Positions 25,281 through 37,470 of a stretch of DNA of 64,000 nt are shown here, in pieces. A model generated the notes under the pieces. That model was not told where the DNA came from. It did not search any database and saw nothing but the letters and a program-made list of their open reading frames with translations. Within the stretch, counting starts at the first letter, position 1, and every line of letters begins with the position of its first letter. The stretch comes from Hyaloscypha bicolor E. Its lineage: Eukaryota > Ascomycota > Leotiomycetes > Helotiales > Hyaloscyphaceae. Location: NCBI RefSeq assembly GCF_002865645.1, contig NW_020194615.1:310001-374000 (forward strand), read 5' to 3'. The translations under genes and the position numbers were made by a program.

Positions 25281-28200
25281 GGTAATATATTAGTCTTTAA
25301 TAAAGAGATCTTAATAAATAGTACTCTTATTACTTATAGTAGTAATATTCTTTATAGAAATAATTCGGAGGTTTTTATACTAGTATTTCTATATAAGAGT
25401 AATTCTAGTAATATTTATATAAATAATATTTTTATTAAACTTGAGATTATAGTTAATAGTAAGGCATTTATACTTTTTAGCTAAGAATTTAGCCTCTTAG
25501 AGCTTTAGTTACTTTATTTTTATAAAATTATTAGTTCTAATAAATAGAGTATTATTAGTTTAAAGGCTAATAATTCCGAAAAATTACTTATTATAGAGAA
25601 GGCAAGAATTATAAATTAATTATTTTATAGAAAGTTTATTAATATAATAAAAATAATAAGTCTTAAACTAGTAATTCCTAGTTTCTAGTATATTATATAA
25701 TAGTTTTATAATTTTTAAAATAGAATTATCTTTTAGATTTAGCTCTCTAGTAAGCTTATAAAATAAGTTAATATAGAAATTATAATTAAATTAGGTTATT
25801 AATTAAATATAAGCTTATAAAATATTATATAAATATAATTCTATAATATCTATTATTATAATAGTAATACTAAGAATAATTCTCTAACTAATATATTAAA
25901 TAATAGGTAATTATATTAATACTATATATTTCTTATTATTATTATAAGCTTAAATAACTAGTCTCGATTTTTTAAACTCTCTCTCTATATTCTTATTCTT
26001 AATCTCATTAATAAACCGGGAATTAAAAATATATACTTTCTTTAGTATCTGAAATCTAAAAGTAATCTTAAATATATTCTTCTCTAGAAGGCTAGTAACT
26101 TTAACTTAATAGGAATTCTCGTATAATTTATTATTTTATAAAAATATTATAATATCCGAGATCTTATAAAAGTATTCTCTATTATATTTTAGTAAAATAA
26201 CAGAAATAATAAGAGAAATTATATTTGTATTACCTTTAGCCTTATTATTAGATTCGGGAATAGATTTAGGTTTAAGGCTATTAGTAATAACCTTAATATC
26301 TTCTATATAAAAGAGTTTTATAGAAATTAAATAAAAGTAGTATTATTATATAATAAAGCTAGTATATAGTCTTTTCTATTAATAGTTACTAGCTTATATA
26401 GTTTATTCTAATTATTAGATTAACTAGTATTTCCTTTATATTAAATAAAAATATTCGAATTTAGAAATAGTTTATAAATATTAGTAATACTAGAACTATT
26501 TCGGGTATTTAAAAATTTAATATTTAGCTTAAAGCTTCTGAATTTCTATTATTACTTTCTTAAATACTACTAATTACTATAATATAATAGGTAATAAAGT
26601 ATTATATTTAGTTATTTAAGATAAAATATTATAAACTAAAAGAATTAGGATAATATTATTAGGTTCCGTAAAGTTATTAATAGTCTTAAAAGCTATTTAG
26701 AGTATACTATTCTTATTAATTCTATTAACTTTAGCTATAATAATAAAATAAGTATATTGAATTAGGCTATAATAATATTCTATAATTCTAATAAAGTTAT
26801 AAGCTTTTATAAAAATAATCTTAATCTTAGTTCCTATAATATTTATAAGCTAAGCAAACTTCTTATTAGTAAACTGCTTTCCGGTATCTACTATAATCTA
26901 ATTAGAAGAGCCTAAATAGTTATTAATCTAGTATTATTTAAATATATCTCAGATATATATTATACTAATATTCTAGAACTATTAGCTAGCTTAATATTAA
27001 GTGCCTTTATTAATAATATAAAATATAGGCTTATTAGAAATATAGAAAATATTAATAATAATAAAGTAATTAAAGCTAATATTATTTCTTAGGTTAAACT
27101 TGAATTATCCGAGTAATTAGCTATATTTCTGGTATTATTTATAATACTTTATAAGGTATTTAAGGGCTTTTATATTAATATTATAGCCTATTTATTCTAG
27201 TATATTTCGGAGCTTACTAATAAATAAATAACTAAAATAGTAATATAGATATTATAATTTAATTTCTATAAAAAAAAATAGGAGTTATAAATAAAGAATT
27301 CGGAAATAAAGCTTTATAGAATAATATTCTAAAGTAGGAAAGAGTATTTAAAACATTATATTATAAATATAAAGCATTTATTAGAAATAATAAAATAATT
27401 AGTAAGATTATTAAAATAGATTTTTTAGCTTATCTATATTAGCTAAGCTAAGTAGAAATAAAGTTTTTATAAGTATAATATAGATTTATACTTACCTAAT
27501 TAGTATTTTTATTATTATAAATTTAATAAAAAACATAAATCTAATACTAAACTAGATATTAACTTAATTTTTAGTAGTTTTATTAAGTTAGATACTATTA
27601 TTAGTCTATTATAAAGCTTGGAATTAGTTAGAACTAGTAGTTAAGAATCTGAAGGTTCTAGTATTAATTATAACTTTATAAAAGTAGTAAATATTATATT
27701 TTAATATATTATTAATTATAAATATTTAGGTATTCTTTATTTATTTAGTAGGCTTTAAGGTATAGTTTTCGTTTATTATCTAGTATATAAGGAAAAGAGA
27801 TATAAGGTTATCTATAAGAATATTAGTTATAAAAATAGTAAGAATAGGGGCTATAGAAGTAATTAGAAAGCTTTTAATAAAAATAAAATAGGAATTAGAA
27901 TAATATTTCTTTCTTTTATTTATTTTTACTAGTAAGGCTTTAAAAGTATTACTTATTAGTTTATTCTTATTATTTTTATTATTTTCTTTTTTTTAAATTC
28001 AGTAATATATTATATATAAGTATTATTAAAGTATTTATTAAAGTTATAGATATTTCGGGATCTAAATTAGTAAATGTTTTTATTTTTAAATTAAGCTTTT
28101 TTAGTCTTTTATTCTTCTAATATATACTTTTATAAGTAGTATTCGGGTTTTTTATATATAAAATATAACTTTAGAGTATAATTATTATAATTATAAGGCT

Positions 28201-30220
28201 TGAAATAGTTATTACGGATTCCGAAATTATAGCTAGATCTATATTAATAATTTTCGGATAAATAATAATTTAGAGAGTTTTAAGAATAGTATTTTTAATT
28301 AGTAAAAAGAATCTGGGTATTAATCTATTATTTTTTCTTATAAGTAATAATAGATAATTAGAGCTTATTAATAAGCTAGCCGAGATTATTAGAAGAATCC
28401 GAGACTATATATTAGTATACTAGTAAGCCTTAATAAGAGATAATAATCTTATTATATAGGAATTTAATAGTTTATAAAATAGAAATAAGGCTATATTATA
28501 ATTTATATAGGTTATTAATTAGTAGTTAGATAAGCTCAAATATTGTTTTTTTAGGGTCTTTTATTATTATAATTACTAAGGTAATAGTATTTCATTTATC
28601 TAAATTTCGATAATAGTAACCGGGGCCTTTAAAGAAATTATAAATATTTATATAGGCTTCTTTATATATATATTAAGAGAACTAGTTATTATAGAAGTAG
28701 TCTTATACTAGTTCCTTTAATATAGTAGAAAAAGCTCTTACTAATACCTCTTCTGGGAGCTTTATATATTAGTAGATATTTAGGAAAATAGCAAGTTTTT
28801 AGTTAAAACTACTATTAGTTCTATTATACTTTTATATTTTAGTATATATCTTTACTATTTCCCTAATAAGCTTTCTAGTAATAATAATAGGAATTAACTA
28901 AGAGTTCTTTAGGTATAGTAGATCTAGTAATAGTAGTAAAGATAGAAGTAGTAAATAATCTTAATTTAAAGAAAATAGATAAATATCTTAATTTAACTAG
29001 CTAGTTAACTAAGAATACTTGGTTTCTTTTTATCTAGTTTCTTTTAGAATAAGATAAACTAATATAATATATCTCTTTAGAAGATTTATTCTAATTAGGC
29101 TATCTTTAATAATATTAGCTTTATATTAAATATGTATTATTTTCTCCTAAATAATATTAAATAGGAACTATATTATAATAAGGCATATATAGTTCTATTT
29201 AATATAGATACTATTATACTAAAGATATTTTTAAATGATTTATAGTTTAGTATAATTATATTAACCGAAGATTATATTATTAAGGTCTTTAAAATTATTC
29301 TTAAATAGATTTTATAGGTTCTTATTAGAAATTCTATATAAGATATACTAATATAACTTGGTATTTAGATATTTCCAAAGATCTACCTTTATAGTATTAT
29401 TAGTATTAATTCTATTCTCTTATTTCTTAATTAACTTCTTTCCTTTTTCGTTATTTATACTAAACCAAGTTCAGTCTCTTTCCAGTATATATATATGGTT
29501 TATAATAAGAGGTATTTAAAGGTAAGGTAGTTTATAGTAGGTTTATAGAAAGGGTTCGGTAGTAAAGGTATTTAGATGTCTAGATATTTGGTTTAGATAT
29601 CTGGTTTAGATATTAGATACCTGATTAAGATACCAGATATTCCAGATATCTAGATGCCAGATGCCTGGTAGAGATACCAGATACCCTAGATATCTAGAGG
29701 TATTAGGGTATTAAAGTAAATATTTTGTCCTTAAATATTTTATTTATAATAAGAAATTTAGAAAGTGAAATATTATAATTCCGGGTAGGTCTAAAGCTTA
29801 AAGAACTCGATTTAATAGAAAAATCGAAATTATAATTGCAGTTAAAGAGCTTTAAGGATATATATAGGATATATATTCCGGAGGGAGGATTTTATAAATA
29901 CAGGTATTATATAGGTAGAAGAGATGATTTCTAAGAAAGTAGTCTTAGGACTAAAAGAAGTTGGTTTTAAAGGATAGTAGAAGTTAAATAGATAGATAAA
30001 TAGTCAAATAGCTAACCGTTTATTAATTAGCAAGAGCTAGTATTTTCTCTTTAGGCTATCAAATGCTTTTCTGGAGTTAATAGTAGTTCCCTCCTTTAAC
30101 TAGGAGTAAACTGCTTGTCTTAGGCTACCGAATGTTTTTCCGACTAGCTGGGTCTTCCTCTAATCTGTAAGTACTAAACAGGTCTTATTCTGATCTATAT
30201 AATCGAACTAATTAATATCG

Positions 30221-30519
30221 GTTCACTAGTAATATATAGTACTATTATATAGGTACAGAAATACTAGTTATATTAGTTAGTAAAGTTATTATTCAGAAGT
30301 AGGGATTATAGTATTATAGTATTAATATATAATCTCTAAATCTGTTAAGCCTAAAGGGGTCTAGTCTACTAGTCAAGTTACTTATAGGATATAAGGTTAT
30401 ATAACTATATCCCGTATCCCATATCCTATTATCTATATCCCATTACTTATATCCTATATCCTATATCTCGTAATTATATATATGATTTCCAAAGAAATAG
30501 CTATACTAATAATATTAAA
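30221..30519 (-). repeat. LTR (right copy; element 5' side)
   Basis: Direct repeat of 24022-24293. Its outer end runs straight into the minisatellite at 30520. Borders approximate. Confidence 0.65.
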
Positions 30520-30893
30520 TATTTTATATATATTAAGTATTTTATATATATTAAGTATTTTATATATATTAAGTATTTTATATATATTAAGTATTTTATA
30601 TATATTAAGTATTTTTATATATATTAAGTATTTATATATATTAAGTATTTTATATATATTAAGTATTTTATATATATTTAAGTATTTTATATATATTAAG
30701 TATTTATATATATTAAGTATTTTATATATATTAAGTATTTTATATATATTAAGTATTTTATATATATTAAGTATTTTATATATATTAAGTATTTTATATA
30801 TATTAAGTATTTTATATATATTAAGTATTTTATATATATTAAGTATTTTATATATATTAAGTATTTTATATATATTAAGTATTTTATATATAT
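30520..30893. repeat. Minisatellite, 18-bp unit, about 20 copies
   Basis: Head-to-tail copies of TTAAGTATTTTATATATA with a few 17- and 19-base variants. The open frame across it (repeating ILYILS) is a by-product of the repeat and not a gene. It starts exactly at the outer edge of the right Copia LTR. Confidence 0.95.
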
Positions 30894-33800
30894 TAGTTTT
30901 AAAAGTATTTAATAATTTAAAATAAAGCTAATTTATTTTATATTGAAAAGAAATTATTTATTTATTAATTTTATAAAGATATTTAATAATTTATAAAAAA
31001 GATAATTAGCTTTTATTCTTTTTATATATATAATACCCTAATTTGTAAAATCTTTTTTCTAAAATATATATATCTTATATATATACTTAAAGCTTTTTAA
31101 TTATAACTTCAATTTTATTATTAAATAAAATTTCTCGAGGTTTAAATCTTTTTAAAATTATAATATTTTATTTCTTAAATTTCTTATTATAAATAAAATA
31201 TTTAAAAATAAGATATTTATTTTAAATTTTAATATTTTTATTATTAATTTCTTTCTATAAATCTATTATAAATTATTTCATTTTTATATTACTTTTACTA
31301 TAAATTATATATATAATAAGGAAAAACTAAACTTGATTTAGTATAAATATTAATAAAAGAAAAAGCTAATTAAGAAATAAGAGAATGAAATTAATTTAGT
31401 TATTATAGTAAAAAAAGATTTTTTAAAAAAAATTAAAGTATTAAGATATATTAATATATTTTATACAAAAAAAGTAATAATAATTTATAGATTTTATTTT
31501 AAAATAACTTTAAAAACTTTAATATTATAATATTTAATTAAACTAATTATATATTATTATATCTTATTATAAAGTTTATAAATTTAACTTTAATATAATA
31601 ATACTTATATTAAATAGAATTATAAAAGCTTTATTATCTTATAATATTTAATTAATTTTATTTAAGAAAAAATAAAACATATATATAATAAAGCTAATAT
31701 TATTAAAAATAGCTTAATTAAATTAGAACTTTTATAAGAACTTATTATATTAGTTTATTTTATTTTAAAAAGAACTAGATATAAAAATACTAAATATTCT
31801 TAATTAATTAGCTAATTAAATTAAAGTATATATTTATTTTTTCTAAATTAAAGCCATTTACTTCTTTTATTTTTATTTTTATTATTATTACTAAGCTCTA
31901 AAAACCCTTAATTAATACTTATTATTTTTATTAAAAAGCTTATTAAAGAACTATTAAAGATATATATTAAAAAATAAAAATATAATAAAACTAATAATAG
32001 TTCTAATTATAAACTTATTATTTTTTATAATATTTACTAATATATAAAGCTTTTATAAAAGACATTAATAAAAACTTTTTTTATTATATTAAAGAATTTA
32101 GTTTAAGATTTCTTTTATAATAATTAGCTCTTTTAATATATATATCTAAAAAAGCTTATATAAATATTTATAACTTATTTAAAAGCTTCAATTTCTATTA
32201 TTAAAATTTAAATAAATGAAATACTATAATCTTAAGTATTATAATAATTAAATATCCTAAAAAAATAATATATAAAGCTATTTAGTTACTAATTAATAAC
32301 TTATATTAATTATAATATAAACTTATATTTATTTTATAAAATATTAAATTTTTATATAATAAAATAATAATTTTTTATTAAAGCTTACTAATATATTAAT
32401 ATATAGTTTCGAATTCTTTTTTTAATTTCGGTTAGCTTATTAATAAGCTTTAATTATTTATTATTAAATAAATAATTTTCTAAAGCTTTTATTATTTATT
32501 AAAATATTTATAAAGAAAATTACTAAATTAAATTTAAAAGTAATTCTAATAAGCTTCTTAAAATAATAAGGCTTTAAATAATATATATTTATTATTTTAA
32601 TTAAAATAAAAAGAAATTAATATATTAAGTTATTAAAAAATATAAACTTTATTAATAAATACTTTTAAATTAAATTAAAGTAGCTATTATAATTTCGGTT
32701 TTAATCTAATTACTTAACTAGTATATATATATATATTACTTATATATATTACTTCTTATTACTTTTATTACTTCTAATTATTTAATAAATTCACGTAATA
32801 TAACTATATTATTAAGGAAATATATATGAAATATATAGGAAAATTTAAAATACTAAGTCTTATATAGGCTAGTATATTATAAGATATATATTTATATTCT
32901 TATAACTTTTTATATTTTAGTCTTTTCTTTTTTAACTTTAAATTTTACTTTCTAAGCCTTAAATATTATTTTTATAATAAGAGTTATATTAAAAATATAA
33001 TAATAGCTATTATTAAAAGGAAAAGTAATAATTTAATAATATTTTATGAAATTAGGAAGTATAAAACTAATTTCTAATAATTTAAAAAATTTAGAAAATA
33101 ATAATTAAATTATTAAAAGCAAAATTATTTAAAGTTTTCTTTTATTAAAAATATATTAAATATAACTTTAAATAATAATTATAATAAAGACCCAGTTAAG
33201 TAAAATAAAATTAAAAGATTTTAATAAAATATCTTTTAATAATATATATAATTAATATATTTCTTTATTTCTTAATTCTTACTTTATATATATATTCTTA
33301 TTTCTTATTTATAATAATAGCTTAATTTCCTTATATAACTTAATAGTATTACTAATATAAAAATATAATTTAATAATAAAACTAAATTTAAAGAAATTAA
33401 CTTATATAAAAATTAAAAGCTAAAAAATTAGAAAAATATAAAGTAAAGTTAAAAGTAAGCTTATATTATAATAATATAAGGAAACTAAAGAGCTTTTTTA
33501 TATACTATATTATTATAAAAAACGAATTTAATAATACTTATATAAATTATAAATATAAATATAATAATAGTATTTTTTATTAATTTAATACTAATTCTAT
33601 AAAGCTTAAAAAAATTTACTTTATATTTATAAAACTCTTTATATTAAAGCTTTAATTACTTATAAAATATAAAAAGCAAATATAAAAATAAATATAAAAT
33701 TAGAAAGTAAAAAAAAAAGAAATAATAATTTTTTTAAAAAATATATATAAAAGAAATATAAATTATTCGAAAAATATATATATAATAAAGAAAATATAAA

Positions 33801-34490
33801 TAATTAGAGAGGTATATTTTATAATTTATAAGACTTGCCTTATAAATTATATAAGTTAAAAGAGAATTAATAATATTTGAAAATAAAAATAAAAATAAAA
33901 TTTTAGTAAAAGTTTTATAATAAAAGTGAAAATAAATAATAGTACTTATATTAATTACAAATAGCCTTATTTTAACTACTTCTTTGTGAGTTATATATAT
34001 GTATACAAGTATAATAACAGATAGTGATAGAGGGACCTTGACTTTAGTAGTGCAGCGCATATAAATCAGGGTACTACGGTAACTAGCAGTTTCCGTTGAG
34101 TGTGGCACTGCACTCGATTTCAAATCTTCTCCAGAGGTCATCGAAAGTGCGCATGAGCCTCAATCAACACACATTTTCAACCAAACACTATGTTGGTAGA
34201 TATTTAAATTGATATTTACTTGTTATGACACAAAGGAAGCAAAGAAATTTGTTAAAAATCCCTTCATGTAATGAAGGAGTTTCCGCTTTTAGCTTTTCCA
34301 AACTCCTTCTGGACAAGAGGAGAGAAACAAGTAAGAGCGGGATTTTACTCGTAGTGGGACACTGGGAGAGTCCATCTATTTCAGCAATCAAGTTCGAGTA
34401 GACGAGAAACAGAAAAGAAGCAAAGCGTTTATGAAGCAGAGCATACTGACTTGAAGTGTGATTCGCTGAATATGATGAGTCACATTTTGT
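30894..34490. other. AT-rich RIP-like block to the gene-rich border
   Basis: Nearly pure A/T until about 33960, then GC becomes normal within about 100 bases. No gene visible. Open minus frames at 33734-34141 and 34188-34391 are judged chance frames. This border leads directly to the GNAT gene. Confidence 0.7.
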
Positions 34491-34580
34491 CCCCCCATGA
34501 TCGACTTACCTCATCCTCACCAATTTGCATCCATCCCATTCGTCCCTACTCAGTCTTTCTTAACAGCTCTGTCTGTCAAA

Positions 34581-35189
34581 ATGTCTCTCCCTGTCCCACC
34601 TGATGGTCCCTGGAAATCGGCCAGGGCTCCACGACACAGCGTCCATCCCATACCGCTTCCCTTGTTCGAGGCATTCGAGGCAGGGGACCTTGAGCGTGCT
34701 TCCTCCATTGCACCGTCTTCTCTTCCACCACTTACACCATTTCTTGTCAGCGAAGCGAATCGCGGACTTTGGGGTCGGAGACTTGCTCTGGTCGTGGGAG
34801 ACGCCGAGCACTTGCCATGGCTATCAAGATTGGTCGTCTACGAGCCTGAGAGGGATCTAGAGGTGGAAACTTCTCATATTAAGAGATCGAAAGCAGTTAT
34901 TGTTGGAAGAATAGGCTTCCATGGTAAGCCAGATGAGCGTGGGATGGTGGAAGTAGGTTATGAGATTGACTCGCAACAACGGAGGAGTGGCCATGCGAAG
35001 GCGGCGATGAGAATCATGGTTGATGTGGCAAGGTTGATTCCCGGCGTTAATGTGTTGAGAGCATCAGTGGTACCTGAGTACTGGATCTCTAGGCGGGTGG
35101 TGGAGAGTGAAGGACTGAGGAAGGTCGGAACGGAGGTCTCTAGCCGGCATGGGCTGCAAGATGTTTTTGAGATCGATGTGAGCAACTAA
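34581..35189 (+). CDS. GNAT-family N-acetyltransferase
   Basis: Single exon, 202 aa. The ATG at 34581 sits in a good context (CAAAATGTC) and is preferred over an in-frame ATG at 34497 that would add a 28-residue leader without obvious function. The GNAT fold is seen from about residue 90: IVGRIGFHGKPDERGMVEVGYEI forms the beta strands before motif A (shown here only in part as EVGYEIDSQQRRSGHAKAA), whose R-x-x-G-x-A loop binds acetyl-CoA pyrophosphate. Then come a helix (MRIMVDVARLI) and a strand (VLRASVVPEYWISRRVVESEG), typical of RimJ/RimL-like members. Expected reaction: acetyl transfer from acetyl-CoA to an amine; the substrate cannot be told. It stands alone, divergent from nothing obvious, at the edge of the AT block. 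Confidence 0.85.
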   Translation: MSLPVPPDGPWKSARAPRHSVHPIPLPLFEAFEAGDLERASSIAPSSLPPLTPFLVSEANRGLWGRRLALVVGDAEHLPWLSRLVVYEPERDLEVETSHIKRSKAVIVGRIGFHGKPDERGMVEVGYEIDSQQRRSGHAKAAMRIMVDVARLIPGVNVLRASVVPEYWISRRVVESEGLRKVGTEVSSRHGLQDVFEIDVSN

Positions 35190-35377
35190 GAGCTATCTGG
35201 TCTTCATTCGTGAATAAACAACTCGAATTCCGAGTCAGTTAATTAAGTTGCTATCAGTCTGCACCGTTAACGTGCTAGGCAGAAGAGGGATGATCGGAGG
35301 ACGAGAAAGAAATTATTTATTCAGCACTATAATATCCCATTCCCTCATTCATTATTATTAAACCCAAAAAAAATCGC

Positions 35378-37470
35378 CTACAGTTCCTCGATATGTCCTA
35401 ACACCCATTGCAGATGTCTATACGCCGACCTGGGTTGAAACTGTGGCTGCATATGCCCACTCAAATACGTCTGTGCCCACATCAACCCCCGCTCATAATG
35501 GTTAATCCCCATCGTGCCCTGCGGATCCTCAAGGTCGAACGAATACCCATTATCCACAAACGTCTGCTGGTACTGCAAATCCGGCAACGTAATGACCGTC
35601 GGCGTACTTGGCTCTTTCTCAAAACCAAGTTTTCCATTCCAGGTCATGTTTTGAATGGAGAGGAGGGTGCCGGCTGTGATGATCACGAAGTCGAGGTCGG
35701 CGTTGGAGACTAGCACCCGGTTCGTAGCTTCTATTACTTGGGGTAGGACGTGTTGGATGGGGTCTAAGGAGCTGTCTTCGTTGTTGATGAAGACGGGGCC
35801 AGTACATTCTGACCAGGAGACTTGGGTTGGTGCGTGCATGGCTGCCTTGACGTCTGGGCGGTCGAAGTATAGGGGGACGAGGCCGGGATAGGAGTACGCG
35901 AGATCAGTGGGGAATCCAAGTGGATCTGCGTGCAGCGTTGGTACTTCACTAAAATTCGAGAAGATTTCTAGGACTGCTTACCTGCTGGGATTGGACATTG
36001 GGTGACGAGTTCATAGGAGTTGAAGCAAGGATTTATCTTGAACGCCGCATAGGTTGCCAAAGTATTGATGTCGCATGTTGATTCGAAAGGAATGTCGGGC
36101 GCCACAGGCTGGACACCTGCTGGTGGAAATTTGTAGTATTTGTCTCTGAAATCCGCAAAGCCACATGTTTTGTCTAGTTCTTTCAGTGTGGCTAAGTAGC
36201 TTGCGTTGAGTCCGATCATGTTGTTGTTGGCCTCGATGAAAGGGTATGCGGTGACCTCTTCAGCGACGTAATCCCAGGATCCAATGCAGGGGTCGTACAT
36301 GAGCGCTCCTGTCTAGAATTAGCTCTGTAACACTGATGCCTATCCTGATATTGACTCACCAGAAAGATCGAAGTGCTCAGTGTCCTTCTTGTCAAGCATT
36401 GCAGCAGAGATATACGGTACGTATCGCCCTGCGTAGCTTTCTCCAGTAACGTAAATCTTGAACTTGGAAATCCCGAAGATTGCCTGGAAGTTCAAGAAGA
36501 AATCGGCAAAGTCCTGTGCAATCTCCTCCTCGCTCGTTGCTGTAACATTCCCAATTGAGAAGCCAGTGCCGACTGGCTGTTCCACCCACAAGACGTTTGT
36601 CAAGTTGACCCAAGCGTATGGGTTGAACATGGGTTCGTACTGGGCCCAGCTCCAAATAAATCTGCCATTTTCTTGGAAGAATCCTTCGAGCGAACTGCAA
36701 CCTGGTCCGCCATTGAGCCAAATTGTCACTTCATCAACTGGTGGCCCATCGGTGGGCTGAAAGACGAAGAAGAGTGCCCGTGAAGGATCGTCCATATCGA
36801 TTGGAATGAGACCAGAGTACATCTCGCCAATGTCGAAGTTCACGAGGGGAAGGGACTTGACCTGGTACGCTGTTCTGGGTCAGCAGGGCAAAGACAAGGA
36901 GTGCCATTGACTCACGCTCGGTATTCTTATTCAAGAATCTGAATCCTCTGGGAATGCTTGTGGGCTCTGGCACAAAGCAGCTGCAGGCCGAGGACACTTT
37001 GGATGCAACAGCGGATTGTACTGAGGCAGCTGTTGAGGTCCCAACGCAATTGGCTGCCCAAGTTGCCGTCCCGGTTGGAGAGAAGGCCGCAGTGGGTGCA
37101 GCAGTCCATGAGCTGCAGAATGACTCGAGGTTGTCAAGGCTTGCAGTAAATTGCTTATTGAAAGCATTGGCGCACTTGTTGCCTCCGCAGCTTGGCCTGT
37201 TTGGTCAGTAGGTGGCAAACAGAGATTCAGAGGAAGCTTTACGCACGGAGAAGTTGCTGTTGGAGCTCCGGCGGTGACTGCAGCTCTCTCCATAACTGGT
37301 TGAGGTTTGGCCTTCGCATGCCCGGTGCCTCTTTTCCTCAATCTTTCCACTAACTTCGGGCTGTAGCCTTTGTTTTGTCCCACATCCATCAGTCTCCCTG
37401 CAGAGACCGTAGATACGAGAGCAAAGACGGCAAGGAACGCTGCCACGATTCGCATGAGTTTCGACGACAT
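35378..37470 (-). CDS. Secreted serine carboxypeptidase (peptidase S10)
   Basis: Model: complement(join(35378..35925, 35982..36308, 36360..36869, 36916..37196, 37247..37470)), 629 aa; the four introns are 46-56 bp with GT...AG ends and all phases agree. The signal peptide is [19 protein letters not shown], starting after MSSKL. An N-terminal cysteine-rich part ([23 protein letters not shown]) precedes the S10 domain. Catalytic landmarks: oxyanion [10 protein letters not shown], nucleophile [11 protein letters not shown] (Ser about 313), Asp about 526 in ADLDFVI, and His about 605 in GHMQP. The enzyme removes C-terminal residues from peptides, probably outside the cell or in the vacuole at acid pH. 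It is longer than yeast CPY-type enzymes because of the N-terminal part. Looks intact. Confidence 0.93.

Larger units (their letters stand above)
24022..30519 (-). mobile_element. RIP-mutated Ty1/Copia-type LTR retrotransposon, about 6.5 kb
   Basis: Direct repeats at about 24022-24293 and 30221-30519 share AAAGTTATTATTCAGAAGTA, TAAATCTGTTAAGCCTAA and AGCTATACTAATA in the same order and orientation, and are read as its LTRs. The interior is long, AT-shifted and full of stops. On the minus strand, at about 24840-25100, a Copia RNase H region is still readable in one frame (NNKDLFS, TNIIY, STKYKRITRSILVSELYNI, NRILEIEL), preceded at about 25110-25280 by the degenerate end of the reverse transcriptase. 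The element therefore runs right to left. Exact LTR borders and a target duplication could not be fixed. Confidence 0.75.

Noticed and set aside
30482..30925. 147-codon open frame with repeating ILYILS
   Set aside because: It is only the translation of the 18-bp minisatellite; no signal outside the repeat.
33734..34141. 135-codon minus-strand open frame at the AT-block edge
   Set aside because: Most of it is AT-rich chance frame full of Ile, Tyr and Phe codons.
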